A DNA stretch of 64,000 nucleotides from Bacilliculturomica massiliensis (GTDB lineage: Bacteria > Bacillota > Clostridia > Peptostreptococcales > Anaerovoracaceae). Shown in pieces: positions 53,556-64,000 of the stretch. Every line of letters starts with the position of its first letter. Within the stretch, counting starts at the first letter, position 1. Position numbers and translations under genes: made by a program. Where the stretch lies: positions 124,001 to 188,000 of the forward strand of contig NZ_LR027600.1 in assembly GCF_900605495.1 (NCBI RefSeq), in the 5' to 3' direction. Below the pieces are notes generated by a model. That model was not told where the DNA came from, ran no database searches, and saw nothing but the letters and a program-made list of their open reading frames with translations.

Positions 53556-54353
53556 ATGGGTAATCTGACAGGCAGGACGGCATTGATCACGGGGGCAGCT
53601 ATGGGAAACGGGCTGGGCATCGCCCGGGTCATGGCGCAGAAAGGCGCTCTCGTCATCATGACGGATAAATCGGAGCAAGTATTTGAGTCCGCCAGGAGGC
53701 TGGAGGAGTCGGAAAAAGGCGTCCGGACAGCCGCTTATCAGATGGACGTGACGGATCCCGACTGCGTCCGGGACGTGGTGCGGGAAGCGGAGGCCGCTCA
53801 TGGTCCGCTGCATATTCTGGTGAACAACGCCGGCGTCTCCCTGCTTACAGACATTCGGGAGATGGATGAAAAGCTGAGAAAACTCCATTTCGACGTAAAT
53901 ATCCAAGGGGCGTGGAACTGCGTAAAGGCGGTGCTGCCCGGCATGATGGAACGGCACTACGGCCGGCTGATCCACATGTCCTCCGTCACCGGACCGGTGG
54001 TGTGTGATCCGGCCAATATTGCCTACGCGACCACGAAGGCCGCGCTGCTGGGTTTCAGCAAGGCCATCGCCATCGACACGGCTGAGTACAATATTACGTC
54101 CAACGCTATTCTTCCCGGATACTTTATGACCCCTATGGTGCAGCTGACAGCGGAGGAGACCGATCCAAACGATCCACAGCGCGTCCTGGATGAGATCGCG
54201 GAATCCGTCCCCGTCAAACGGCTGGGAAGGCCGGAGGAGATCGGCTATCTGGCCGCGTTTCTGGCATCGGATGAAGCGGCCTATATCACCGGGGCGGAGA
54301 TCCGCATCGATGGAGGAAGCACGCTGCCGGAAACTTCCTGCGTGGGCCGGTGA
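53556..54353 (+). CDS. Short-chain dehydrogenase/reductase, last gene of GcvP-like operon
   Basis: This 265-aa SDR has the cofactor motif TGAAMGNGLG near residue 11, NNAGVS, and the catalytic YATTK (about residue 159), with a substrate loop around PGYFMTPMVQL. It is only distantly like the SDR at 48422, so two different oxidoreduction steps are implied. AAGGAGGACAG precedes the ATG. About 100 bases with weak GGGCAG/GGCAGGC repeats separate it from the kinase-like gene; no promoter is clear, so it is probably in the same operon. Confidence 0.85.
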   Translation: MGNLTGRTALITGAAMGNGLGIARVMAQKGALVIMTDKSEQVFESARRLEESEKGVRTAAYQMDVTDPDCVRDVVREAEAAHGPLHILVNNAGVSLLTDIREMDEKLRKLHFDVNIQGAWNCVKAVLPGMMERHYGRLIHMSSVTGPVVCDPANIAYATTKAALLGFSKAIAIDTAEYNITSNAILPGYFMTPMVQLTAEETDPNDPQRVLDEIAESVPVKRLGRPEEIGYLAAFLASDEAAYITGAEIRIDGGSTLPETSCVGR

Positions 54354-54387
54354 CATTTTCTGCATAGACCGAAGACACTTTTTTTTC

Positions 54388-54416
54388 TTGTATAACTCCC
54401 GGGAAATTGTTACAAT
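54388..54416 (+). promoter_or_regulatory. Sigma-A promoter of the PsiE-like gene
   Basis: TTGTAT (54388-54393) and TACAAT (54411-54416) are separated by 17 bases, about 53 bases before the ATG. Confidence 0.7.
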
Positions 54417-54468
54417 AGTAACGAGGATGCGGTTTTGCCGCTGAAACTAAGGCAAAAGAGAGGTATAC

Positions 54469-55041
54469 ATGAGACAGTTCAAAGTATGGATGCAGAAATC
54501 GTCCCGTTTTATCTTTCAGCTTTCCACGGTGTTCGAGGGCATCATTTCGCTGATCATTCTGATCTGTATCGGGATCGAATTAGTGATGCTGGTCAATAAC
54601 TATGAGATATTTTCGATGGATCTCAGCACGGTACAGCTGCGCAGCATGCTCAGCGATATCATGTGGCTGGTCATTGGTCTGGAGTTCATCAAGATGCTTC
54701 TGGAGCATTCCCAGGGCGCAGTACTTGACGTGATGCTCTTTGCCATCGCCAGACAGATGCTGCTGGAGCACGGTATGCTGGACAACCTGGCCGCGGTGCT
54801 GGCTATCGGCATGGTCTTTGCCATCCGCAAATTCCTCTACGATCAGAGCGAGGACCGCAAGTCCATCATGGACACCATTCTGGACCTGCTGAAAGACGAT
54901 AAAGGCAAGGAAGTTCTGGAAGACGCCATCGGAGAAGCACTGGACGACGTGCTGGACGAGGCCATCGAAGATGCGCTTGAGGATTCAGAGAAGCGGAAGG
55001 AACAGGAAAACCGGGCTGCGAGAAAAACGCATCAATTATAG
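54469..55041 (+). CDS. PsiE-like membrane protein
   Basis: This 190-aa protein has about four hydrophobic helices (about 20-42, 58-78, 82-102 and 103-124) and then a charged cytoplasmic tail (Asp/Glu/Lys-rich, about 130-190). The arrangement and segments such as IMWLVIGLEFIKMLLEH and LAAVLAIGMVFAIRKFLYD fit the phosphate-starvation-inducible PsiE family of unknown function. It has its own promoter and a terminator follows, so it is a single-gene unit. The long acidic tail is not usual in E. coli PsiE. Confidence 0.7.
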   Translation: MRQFKVWMQKSSRFIFQLSTVFEGIISLIILICIGIELVMLVNNYEIFSMDLSTVQLRSMLSDIMWLVIGLEFIKMLLEHSQGAVLDVMLFAIARQMLLEHGMLDNLAAVLAIGMVFAIRKFLYDQSEDRKSIMDTILDLLKDDKGKEVLEDAIGEALDDVLDEAIEDALEDSEKRKEQENRAARKTHQL

Positions 55042-55068
55042 TAAGCAAAACAGAGATCCTATCTGTGA

Positions 55069-55115
55069 GGACACTCTTCGGCGCGGAGTCTGCCGCCCGG
55101 AGAGTGTTTTTTTGC
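55069..55115 (+). terminator. Terminator of the PsiE-like gene
   Basis: ACACTCT pairs with AGAGTGT, with an inner CGG/CCG stem, followed by seven T (55109-55115). Confidence 0.8.
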
Positions 55116-55126
55116 GGGATCCCTTC

Positions 55127-55173
55127 TTGCTTTTTTTAGCAGATTACAGTATAATCGATGTATACAATATACA
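55127..55173 (+). promoter_or_regulatory. Promoter and operator of the gntR gene
   Basis: TTGCTT (55127-55132) and TATAAT (55150-55155) are 17 bases apart. Just after, TGTATA-CAA-TATACA (55159-55173) is a perfect inverted repeat over the likely start of transcription. The same repeat lies on the promoter of the DDAH-like gene, so it is probably the binding site of the encoded regulator, which would control itself. Confidence 0.8.
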
Positions 55174-55197
55174 ACTAGAGAAAGGCGGACTGTATAT

Positions 55198-55845
55198 ATG
55201 GATACCTATTTGTCGTTAAAGGATCACGTATACAATTTTATCACAGGGGAGATCAACGCAGGGAATCTGAAGCCGGAGGAAAAGGTCAACGAGCAGCGGA
55301 TCAGCGATATTCTGAACGTCAGTCGGACACCGGTCCGGGAAGCATTGATCCAGCTGGCCAGCGACGGGTTTCTGGAAAACGTTCCGCGGAAGGGATTTAT
55401 CATCAAAGGTCTCTCCGATCAGGAGGCCAGGGAGACGTATATGATACTGGGGGCGCTGGATGGACTGGCGGCTGCAGCGGCCTGCGGCAAGATCGGGGAA
55501 AAAGAACTGAAGGAGATGCAGTTTTACATAGGCAGCATGAAACTGGCCATCGACTCCGACAATCTGGACATGTATTATAAGCAGCAGGAGGCATTTCATC
55601 AGGTATATACCGACAAATGCGGCAACCAGAGTCTCATCGACCTTCTGCACCGCATCAAGAACAAATTCCTGCGGAAGTCCTACAGCTTGTACGGGGATGA
55701 AAGTATGAAAGATATCCTTAACAGTACCAATGCCGAGCACGAGGAGATCATCCGTCTCTTCGAGAAGGAAGACGCGGCAGGACTGGAATCCTTCCTCAGG
55801 GAGGTCCACTGGCGGGTGGACTGGGCCTACATGGAGACGCTGTAA
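55198..55845 (+). CDS. GntR-family regulator, FCD subgroup
   Basis: This 215-aa protein has the N-terminal winged helix (about 8-70, with EQRISDILNVSRTPVREALIQLASDGFLE) and an FCD ligand domain (about 78-210) with the usual helices and metal-binding Asp/His pattern (for example KQQEAFHQ, NAEHEEIIRLFEKED and HW near the end). FCD regulators answer to small organic or amino acids. The operator TGTATA-N3-TATACA lies at its own promoter and at the DDAH-like gene 1.3 kb downstream. The ATG is near GGCGGAC. Confidence 0.92.
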   Translation: MDTYLSLKDHVYNFITGEINAGNLKPEEKVNEQRISDILNVSRTPVREALIQLASDGFLENVPRKGFIIKGLSDQEARETYMILGALDGLAAAAACGKIGEKELKEMQFYIGSMKLAIDSDNLDMYYKQQEAFHQVYTDKCGNQSLIDLLHRIKNKFLRKSYSLYGDESMKDILNSTNAEHEEIIRLFEKEDAAGLESFLREVHWRVDWAYMETL

Positions 55846-55877
55846 GGAAAGAAAAAGCCAGACTGAGAAAAAGTACG

Positions 55878-55914
55878 GGAAGCACGGGAAGTCCGGGGCC
55901 CCGTGCTTTTTTTA
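55878..55914 (+). terminator. Terminator of the gntR gene
   Basis: GCACGGG pairs with CCCGTGC around a short GC-rich loop, followed by seven T. Confidence 0.8.
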
Positions 55915-56454
55915 TGACATAAGACATATCGTCTATCGTATGCCCGAAAAAATTTGTCTTGTGAGAGTGAGCCTGCAGGGCGGGTGATGCACCGTTTGCG
56001 GGTACTGTCATGGTGTGAGTCATCCCGACTTATTATGACTTTTTATGGCTTATTATGGGTGGGGAAGTGACGGGATCGGCCTAAAAAGGAATAAGCATGG
56101 ATCATTTTCTGTATTTTTTCTTTTTGATGGCAAAAGAGGCTCAAAAACGAAAAAGAAATGTATTAAATATATATAAAATACAAAATAAGTTAAATATTTT
56201 TTCGCATTTTATATGAAACTGCTTACAAAAAGAAAAAAGCGACAATAATCGACAAGATAAACGATCGAAATACCTATAACGCCATCTATTTTTTTCTTTT
56301 TGGGGTGTTCATAGAAGGCAAAAAGAAAGAAAAAATGGGTCCTCTCATGCTTTCGATCAACTTCTGATTGCCATTTTAAAGCTCCGCACCCGCCGGAAAA
56401 AAATGAAGCAATGCTGCGGCTGAATAAAACGATGGGAAAATTTGCAGGAGACAG
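55915..56454. other. AT-rich intergenic region without a gene
   Basis: After the gntR terminator the sequence becomes AT-rich, most strongly at about 56090-56340 (TTAAATATATATAAAATAC and poly-A/T runs). Minus-strand open frames of 60-96 codons here lack ribosome sites and have low-complexity content. It may be a remnant or a bending region; I see nothing more definite. Confidence 0.4.
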
Positions 56455-56491
56455 TTGACAACACAAGCGCTATATTGTATATTATATACAA
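56455..56491 (+). promoter_or_regulatory. Promoter of the DDAH-like gene with GntR operator over the -10
   Basis: TTGACA (56455-56460) and TATATT (56478-56483) are 17 bases apart. The inverted repeat TTGTATA-TTA-TATACAA (56475-56491) covers the -10 and matches the site at the gntR promoter, so binding would block RNA polymerase. Confidence 0.82.
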
Positions 56492-56591
56492 CATACAAAA
56501 TATTGCTGGTGGGCGCGCCAAAGGCCCGGCCATTTCCAGTGAGGGACAAAGTAGAACGCAATCAGCGAGCAGGCGGAACAGGAGGCATGAC

Positions 56592-57362
56592 ATGTTCAAG
56601 AATGTAATTGTGAGAAGACCGTGCAGAGCGATGGTGGAAGGGATCACATCGGCGCCGGAGTTGGGAAAGCCGGATTATGAGCTGGCTTTGAAGCAGCATG
56701 ACGCCTACATAGAGGCTCTGAAGAAGTGTGGTGTGGAAGTGACAGTACTGGAGGCGTGCGAGAGATTCCCCGACTCCTGTTTTGTTGAAGATCCGGCGGT
56801 CATCACCAGAAAATGCGCCATCATCACAAACCCCGGCGCGATGTCCAGAAACAGAGAAGCGGAAATGATCATTCCTGCGATCAGGAAGTTTTTCAGCGAT
56901 GACAAGATCGAGTACATCGTGGATCCCGGAACGCTGGACGGCGGCGATGTTATGATGGTGGGCGATCACTTCTATGTGGGACGTTCCGCCAGAACCAATG
57001 AGGAAGGCATCCGTCAGTTCATCGCGATACTGGAAAAATACGGTCTGACGGGTTCTGAGGTGCCCCTTGAAGAGGTGCTCCACCTGAAGACGGGCGTCAA
57101 CTACATTGAAAACAATAACATGCTGGTCTCCGGCGAATTTGTGACCAAACCGGATTTTGAGAAGTTCAACAAAATTCTCATTCCGGAAGAGGAAGCGTAC
57201 GCGGCAAACTGCATCTGGGTCAACGGCAAAGTGATCGTTCCCGAGGGTTATCCCGCTGTGGAAAAGGCTGTGCGCGACGCCGGCTATGAAGTGATCCTGG
57301 TGGATACTTCCGAATACAGAAAGCTGGACGGTGGTCTCAGCTGTCTCTCCCTGAGATTCTAA
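56592..57362 (+). CDS. DDAH-family amidinohydrolase
   Basis: This 256-aa protein matches the dimethylarginine dimethylaminohydrolase/arginine-deiminase superfamily, which hydrolyses guanidino groups. Family signatures: FVEDPAVIT, LDGGDVMMVGDHFYVGRSARTN and, near the C-terminus, GGLSCLSLRF with the catalytic Cys (about residue 251). The catalytic His probably lies in LHLKTGVNYI. Whether the substrate is methylarginine, arginine or another guanidine compound cannot be decided. I chose ATG 56592 after ACAGGAGGCATG; the longer frame from 56442 crosses the promoter. Expression is probably controlled by the FCD regulator. Confidence 0.88.
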   Translation: MFKNVIVRRPCRAMVEGITSAPELGKPDYELALKQHDAYIEALKKCGVEVTVLEACERFPDSCFVEDPAVITRKCAIITNPGAMSRNREAEMIIPAIRKFFSDDKIEYIVDPGTLDGGDVMMVGDHFYVGRSARTNEEGIRQFIAILEKYGLTGSEVPLEEVLHLKTGVNYIENNNMLVSGEFVTKPDFEKFNKILIPEEEAYAANCIWVNGKVIVPEGYPAVEKAVRDAGYEVILVDTSEYRKLDGGLSCLSLRF

Positions 57363-57524
57363 GACCATCCCGATCGCTCCATATGGCTGCCGCGGACTGC
57401 TCCTCTGCGGCAGCCAAAAAGGAAAGGGGACCCAGCCGAACGAATGGACGCTCCTGTGCATAGACTGTGAGTGCAACGATATTTATACCCCTGTCCAATA
57501 GGGGAAGTCACAGGAGAACATATT

Positions 57525-57881
57525 ATGAGACATAATGCAGAGTTAACACGCTGGTATGAAGGGCCGGTCAAGGCCGCGGAGACTGCGGCCGCTGCCGCTG
57601 AGTATGAGACCCTTTATCCCGAGATCTACTATCAGCTTCAGCCCTATGTGATCGAGGCCTGCGATTATATGGATGCGTGCGGCGGCATGGCGCCCACGCG
57701 GGAACAGCTGAAAAAAATGGGCGACCGTATTGAAATGCAGTTTACCGGCGCGGCTGCCGCAATGGCTATGGCCGTTCCCGACGCGTCGCCTGCAGCGCTG
57801 CGCAGCGGCGGACTGTTCCGCGATCTGCTGGACATTCTGCTTTTGCAGGAGTTGTTCGGCAGAAGACGCAGGTACTGGTAA
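57525..57881 (+). CDS. Small hypothetical protein
   Basis: I do not recognise this 118-aa protein. It is soluble and helical, rich in Ala and Met in its second half (AAAAMAMAVPDASPAAL), and ends in RRRRYW. It begins after CAGGAGAAC about 160 bases from the DDAH-like gene, and no terminator is evident between them, so it may share that operon. Composition is like that of neighbouring genes. A hairpin terminator follows it. Confidence 0.55.
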   Translation: MRHNAELTRWYEGPVKAAETAAAAAEYETLYPEIYYQLQPYVIEACDYMDACGGMAPTREQLKKMGDRIEMQFTGAAAAMAMAVPDASPAALRSGGLFRDLLDILLLQELFGRRRRYW

Positions 57882-57970
57882 CGCGAGCACGAAGGCAGTT
57901 TCAGACCCTCCGGCGTTTCGGAAAGTGACAGAACAGGGAGCGCCGCGGCCTGGTTATGTGTCAGCAAACA

Positions 57971-58025
57971 AAATAAAGCGTCCCTTCCGGTTTGAACTGA
58001 CCCGGAACGGGCGCTGATTTTTTTG
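57971..58025 (+). terminator. Terminator of the DDAH-like transcript
   Basis: AGCG-CCC-TTCCGG pairs with CCGGAA-GGG-CGCT, with small mismatches, followed by GATTTTTTT (T-run 58019-58025). Confidence 0.8.
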
Positions 58026-58154
58026 CGTTGTTCGTTCCGGCCTCTCTGCTGTCTGCGCCCTCCGGCTGCGCCGCTGGGCTGCCCGCCAGGAAGCCGCGCC
58101 GGTCCGCTGGTTTCGGCAGCTTCTTTCGCTTGTGAAAAAGTATCGAAAAGTGGA

Positions 58155-58209
58155 TTGACAGGGGTTCGTTCCTATGCTACTATTTTGAAAGCAAGTAATT
58201 AGCATGCTA
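58155..58209 (+). promoter_or_regulatory. Promoter and probable operator of marR-rplL
   Basis: TTGACA (58155-58160) and TACTAT (58178-58183) have a 17-base spacer. Downstream lies the palindrome TAGCATGCTA (58200-58209), and ATGCTAC occurs both over the promoter (58174) and here. Such repeats near a marR gene suggest autoregulation. Confidence 0.6.
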
Positions 58210-58488
58210 CATATAAAAACAGATGCGAAGGAGTGCTTGAACGGGCAGGCGGCGAGAGGGACGGATCGAGAGGGGCAGATCCGGATACAGATCCAGATCC
58301 AGGTCTGGCGCCCCAGCGATTTACAGAAAAAGGATTGACGGCCCGGCGCACAGATGATAAATTAGTAGAAAGAAGTGAGAGGGAACCGGATGGATGTCCG
58401 GTTCTTTCCGTGAATTCCGGAAAGGCAGAGTATTACGGAAATAACAGGCGCAGTAAACAGCCGCCGGAGAAAAGAAAGAGGAAGTACC
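58210..58488. other. Long 5' leader of marR-rplL
   Basis: An about 280-base leader separates promoter and first gene. It has one strong stem: GGAACCGGA/TCCGGTTC around TGGATG (about 58382-58404). An open frame (58233-58580) without ribosome site overlaps the marR start and is not counted. I cannot identify an L10-type ribosomal leader with confidence. Confidence 0.4.
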
Positions 58489-58965
58489 ATGCTGGAATTA
58501 AATCAATGTATCAATTATCTGCTGACCACGTCGCAGCACCGGGTGTCACAGGCGATGAGCGCCCGCCTGTCCGAGTTTGATATTACTCCGGTGCAGTACG
58601 GTGTTCTGTACTGTCTTTGGGTGGAAAAGAAGAAAAGTCCTAAGGAGATCGCGGAGATTCTTCATCTGGAAACTTCCACCATTTCCGGCATACTGGAGCG
58701 CATGGAGAAGAAGGGCATGCTCCGGCGCAGCATCAGCAGGGAAGATCGCCGTTTCATTGAGATCGAGTTGACGGAGAAGGCGCTGGCCCTGCAGGAGCCG
58801 GTGCTCGATGCGGTGGAGGAGGTCAACGCTACAGTGCTGGCGGATATGTCGAAAGAAAAGCAGGAGCTGTTCAAGTCGCTGCTGCGGGAGATCGCCGAGA
58901 TCAGCCTGCCGGCGCGTCTTATGGACGGCAAAACGCGAAGAAACGAAATTCAACGGAAGAATTAA
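58489..58965 (+). CDS. MarR-family transcriptional regulator
   Basis: This 158-aa protein has the winged-helix layout of MarR: TPVQYGVLYCLWVEKKKSPKEIAEILHLETSTISGILERMEKKGMLRR, then the wing with REDRRFIEIELTEKA and a C-terminal dimer helix. MarR proteins usually repress their own gene and respond to small phenolic or redox signals. Its ribosome site is AGAGGAAG. It ends 24 bases before rplL with no terminator in between, so this regulator is cotranscribed with a ribosomal protein gene, an unusual pairing. Confidence 0.93.
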   Translation: MLELNQCINYLLTTSQHRVSQAMSARLSEFDITPVQYGVLYCLWVEKKKSPKEIAEILHLETSTISGILERMEKKGMLRRSISREDRRFIEIELTEKALALQEPVLDAVEEVNATVLADMSKEKQELFKSLLREIAEISLPARLMDGKTRRNEIQRKN

Positions 58966-58989
58966 AAATATGTAATGGAGGAAATTAAA

Positions 58990-59358
58990 ATGAACAAAGA
59001 TCAGATTATCGAAGCGATCAAAGCGATGACAGTATTAGAACTGAACGAGCTGGTTAAGGCTTGCGAAGAAGAATTCGGCGTATCTGCAGCTGCTCCGGTA
59101 GCCGTGGTAGGCGCTGTTGGCGGCGGTGAGGCTGCTGCTGAGGAGAAGAGCGAGTTCGACGTAATTCTGGCTGCTGCAGGCAGCGAGAAGATCAAGGTCA
59201 TCAAGGCCGTGAGAGAGATCACGGGTCTGGGCCTGAAGGAAGCCAAGGATCTGGTAGACGGAGCTCCGAAGCCGGTCAAGGAAGCTGCTACGAAGGAAGA
59301 AGCTGACGAGATCAAGGCGAAGCTGGAAGAAGTCGGCGCTACTGTAGAGCTGAAATAA
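58990..59358 (+). CDS. rplL: 50S ribosomal protein L7/L12
   Basis: This 122-aa protein forms the ribosomal stalk that recruits translation factors. The N-terminal dimer region ([20 protein letters not shown]), the Ala/Gly hinge (about 38-52) and the globular C-domain with [32 protein letters not shown] are all typical and length is normal. In nearly all bacteria rplJ lies just upstream; here a marR gene does, and a terminator plus a further gene separate rplL from rpoB. Start at ATG 58990 follows GGAGGAAAT. Confidence 0.97.
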   Translation: MNKDQIIEAIKAMTVLELNELVKACEEEFGVSAAAPVAVVGAVGGGEAAAEEKSEFDVILAAAGSEKIKVIKAVREITGLGLKEAKDLVDGAPKPVKEAATKEEADEIKAKLEEVGATVELK

Positions 59359-59398
59359 GACACGAGGCTGATCCGGGAAACGGAAAGGCGTCATGCAG

Positions 59399-59447
59399 AA
59401 AGGACCGGCGCGGGATCTCTGAGATCTGCGAGCCGGTCCTTTTTTAT
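59399..59447 (+). terminator. Terminator after rplL
   Basis: AAAGGACCGGC pairs with GCCGGTCCTTT, with an inner GATCT/AGATC stem, followed by TTTTTT. Confidence 0.88.
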
Positions 59448-59476
59448 ATGGATCGAAAGAAGAAATTGCAGATATT

Positions 59477-59505
59477 TTGCAGAAACTTCCGATTTCATGT
59501 ATAAT
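59477..59505 (+). promoter_or_regulatory. Sigma-A promoter of the broken membrane-protein gene
   Basis: TTGCAG (59477-59482) and TATAAT (59500-59505) are 17 bases apart, about 60 bases before the start codon. Confidence 0.75.
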
Positions 59506-59566
59506 GTTGTATGTTACCGATGGTCTTACGAGACAGGAATAATTTGGAGAAAAGGAGGACGACCGC

Positions 59567-60239
59567 ATGTTTGATAAGTTAGTGGCAAAGGTGATAAGCG
59601 CGGCAAAGAAAAACCGGCGTCTGCTCATACCTGCGGTCGTCTGCCTGTGGATGCTCTTTGCCCTGGAGGCGGCTGCTTCCGCAGTGCGCAGGCATTATGG
59701 GATGTCGCGGTCCCTGATCTTTTTGTTCTGCTGCCTGGCGGTGGCCGGCGGGGCGTTTTTCTGGGATTATCCGATCAGCAGCGCGGCGGCCCGCGGAGCG
59801 GCCAGCATGACCGGCGCGGCGTCAACGATCCAGTCCCAGGCGGAGCTGCCGGCTCTCAACGATCCAGTCCCAGGCGGAGCTGCCGGCTCTGCCTGCGCCG
59901 ACGGATGAGGAGGGACCGGAGCCCGTGCCCGCGCCCAACGACCCGGAGCACTCTGACCAGACGGCAGGGCTGCCGGCAAATCAGGAGGACAAAAGCGATC
60001 CCCGGCAAAATCAGCTGATGGACACGGTGACAAAATACGTGGGAATGCTGAAGATCAATCAAGTGACGCCGGACTGGGCGCCTGATCTGGCGCGTAACGG
60101 ATCGGAGCCGATGAACCGGGTGTATTACGAGAAGGCCTGGGGGGCCTACGAGGAGCTGACCCTGGAGAACCGGGACCGGCTTGCTTCGGAGACGCTTCAA
60201 TATCTGCTGACCTGCCACAGCACGGTGACTGGAGAATAG
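59567..60239 (+). pseudogene. Membrane protein gene split by a 34-bp tandem duplication
   Basis: Two overlapping halves are visible. The first (113 codons from ATG 59567, after AAAGGAGGAC) has two hydrophobic helices (about 20-38 and 48-64). The second half, in another frame, ends with LASETLQYLLTCHSTVTGE. An exact 34-base tandem repeat at 59823-59856 and 59857-59890 shifts the frame by one. Removing one copy restores a single frame of about 212 residues: two helices, a Pro/Glu linker, then a soluble C-domain I do not recognise. It has its own promoter. It may be a recent mutation, a reversible switch or a sequencing error. Confidence 0.8.
59823..59890. repeat. Exact 34-bp tandem duplication
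   Basis: Bases 59823-59856 and 59857-59890 are identical and directly adjacent. Since 34 is not a multiple of three, the duplication breaks the reading frame of the surrounding gene. Confidence 0.95.
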
Positions 60240-60405
60240 TGCTTGCTTTTTTGGCCGTGTTCCGCTAATATATATCTATATTCTAAATGTCTGATCTGAA
60301 GGCAATCCATTCTTGCAGCAAAGGGGTAGGGCGTGGCATTTTTCTTTTATTCTTAAGCCCATTCTGAAACTGGTATAAAATATTTGAGATTCGTCGATAA
60401 TCTCC

Positions 60406-60434
60406 TTGACTACTTGAAAGCAATGTGGTATTAT
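60406..60434 (+). promoter_or_regulatory. Sigma-A promoter of rpoB
   Basis: TTGACT (60406-60411) and TATTAT (60429-60434) are 17 bases apart, about 50 bases before the rpoB start. It shows that rpoB is transcribed separately from rplL. Confidence 0.8.
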
Positions 60435-60484
60435 AGTACATTGCCACGCGAAGTATTTTGTTTTCAATGCAAGGAGGAAAAAAG

Positions 60485-64000
<3,516 letters not shown>

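Noticed and set aside
56209-56647. Minus-strand open frames in the AT-rich region
   Set aside because: They are Phe/Ser/Leu-rich, lack ribosome sites and overlap the promoter and start of the DDAH-like gene.
58210-58488. L10-type ribosomal leader before rplL
   Set aside because: The leader precedes marR rather than rplJ, and I could not draw the known kink-turn structure from it.
58233-58580. Open frame of 115 codons upstream of and overlapping the marR start
   Set aside because: No ribosome site and no recognisable content. It overlaps a well-supported start and lies in a structured leader.

Overview
The window is a stretch of a bacterial chromosome, most likely from an anaerobic member of the class Clostridia (Firmicutes). 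Evidence: strong AGGAGG-type ribosome sites before most genes, sigma-A promoters of the TTGACA-N17-TATAAT type, the prfA-tsaC-rpiB-upp gene order, a Firmicutes-like rpoB, and fermentative hydroxybutyrate and CoA-transferase genes under sigma-54 control. Base composition is GC-rich for this class by eye. I cannot fix the family. I see no rRNA, tRNA or CRISPR.

Region 1 (about 84-22949, + strand) is one long, tightly spaced operon for a phage-tail-like contractile injection system (CIS). It encodes a LysM tube-adaptor protein, a VgrG spike split into gpD-like and gp5-like proteins, a gp25 wedge protein, two baseplate-J proteins, a tail-protein-I-like protein, a DUF4255 (Afp16-like) cap protein and a PAAR-like tip. 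Sheath, inner tube and AAA ATPase genes are not present and would lie upstream, outside the window. Interleaved with the particle genes are unusual proteins: a membrane-anchored pseudokinase, a membrane-anchored protein with about 15 MORN repeats, a membrane-anchored class III cyclase-like protein lacking both metal-binding Asp residues, an unrecognised 459-aa protein, a beta-propeller/Cache/MFS fusion, and a SpoIIE-type phosphatase that has lost most of its metal-binding Asp residues. I read this as a CIS coupled to the cell membrane through a set of catalytically degenerate signalling domains. It is the most interesting system in the window.

Region 2 (23370-34874) holds a DUF4143-type ATPase, then housekeeping genes (prfA, tsaC/sua5, rpiB, upp, tyrS), then a MacB-like ABC exporter operon (ATPase, secreted repeat protein with a C-terminal anchor, FtsX-like permease) behind a promoter that carries an inverted-repeat operator.

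Region 3 (34875-37583) is non-coding and accessory. It contains GC-rich degenerate minisatellites, three related hairpins and an IS3-family element on the minus strand with a classical A8 frameshift site.

Region 4 (37584-54353) has two sigma-54 modules. The first is an activator followed by a 3-hydroxybutyrate dehydrogenase, a GntP permease, a two-subunit CoA-transferase and a 3-hydroxyacyl dehydrogenase; it has a sigma-54 promoter and an upstream inverted repeat. The second is an activator, a minus-strand GPH-type symporter, and a divergent plus-strand operon (SDR, GcvPA-like, GcvPB-like, AcoX-like kinase, SDR). Divergent sigma-54 promoters face away from each other in the 629-bp intergenic region. 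The GcvP pair is divergent and has no gcvT, gcvH or lpd beside it, so its substrate may not be glycine.

Region 5 (54469-64000) holds a PsiE-like membrane protein, a GntR/FCD regulator whose operator TGTATA-N3-TATACA recurs over the promoter of a DDAH-family hydrolase, a small hypothetical gene, a MarR regulator directly upstream of rplL (rplJ is not adjacent), a membrane-protein gene broken by an exact 34-bp tandem duplication, and the first 1172 codons of rpoB, which has its own promoter and runs off the window.
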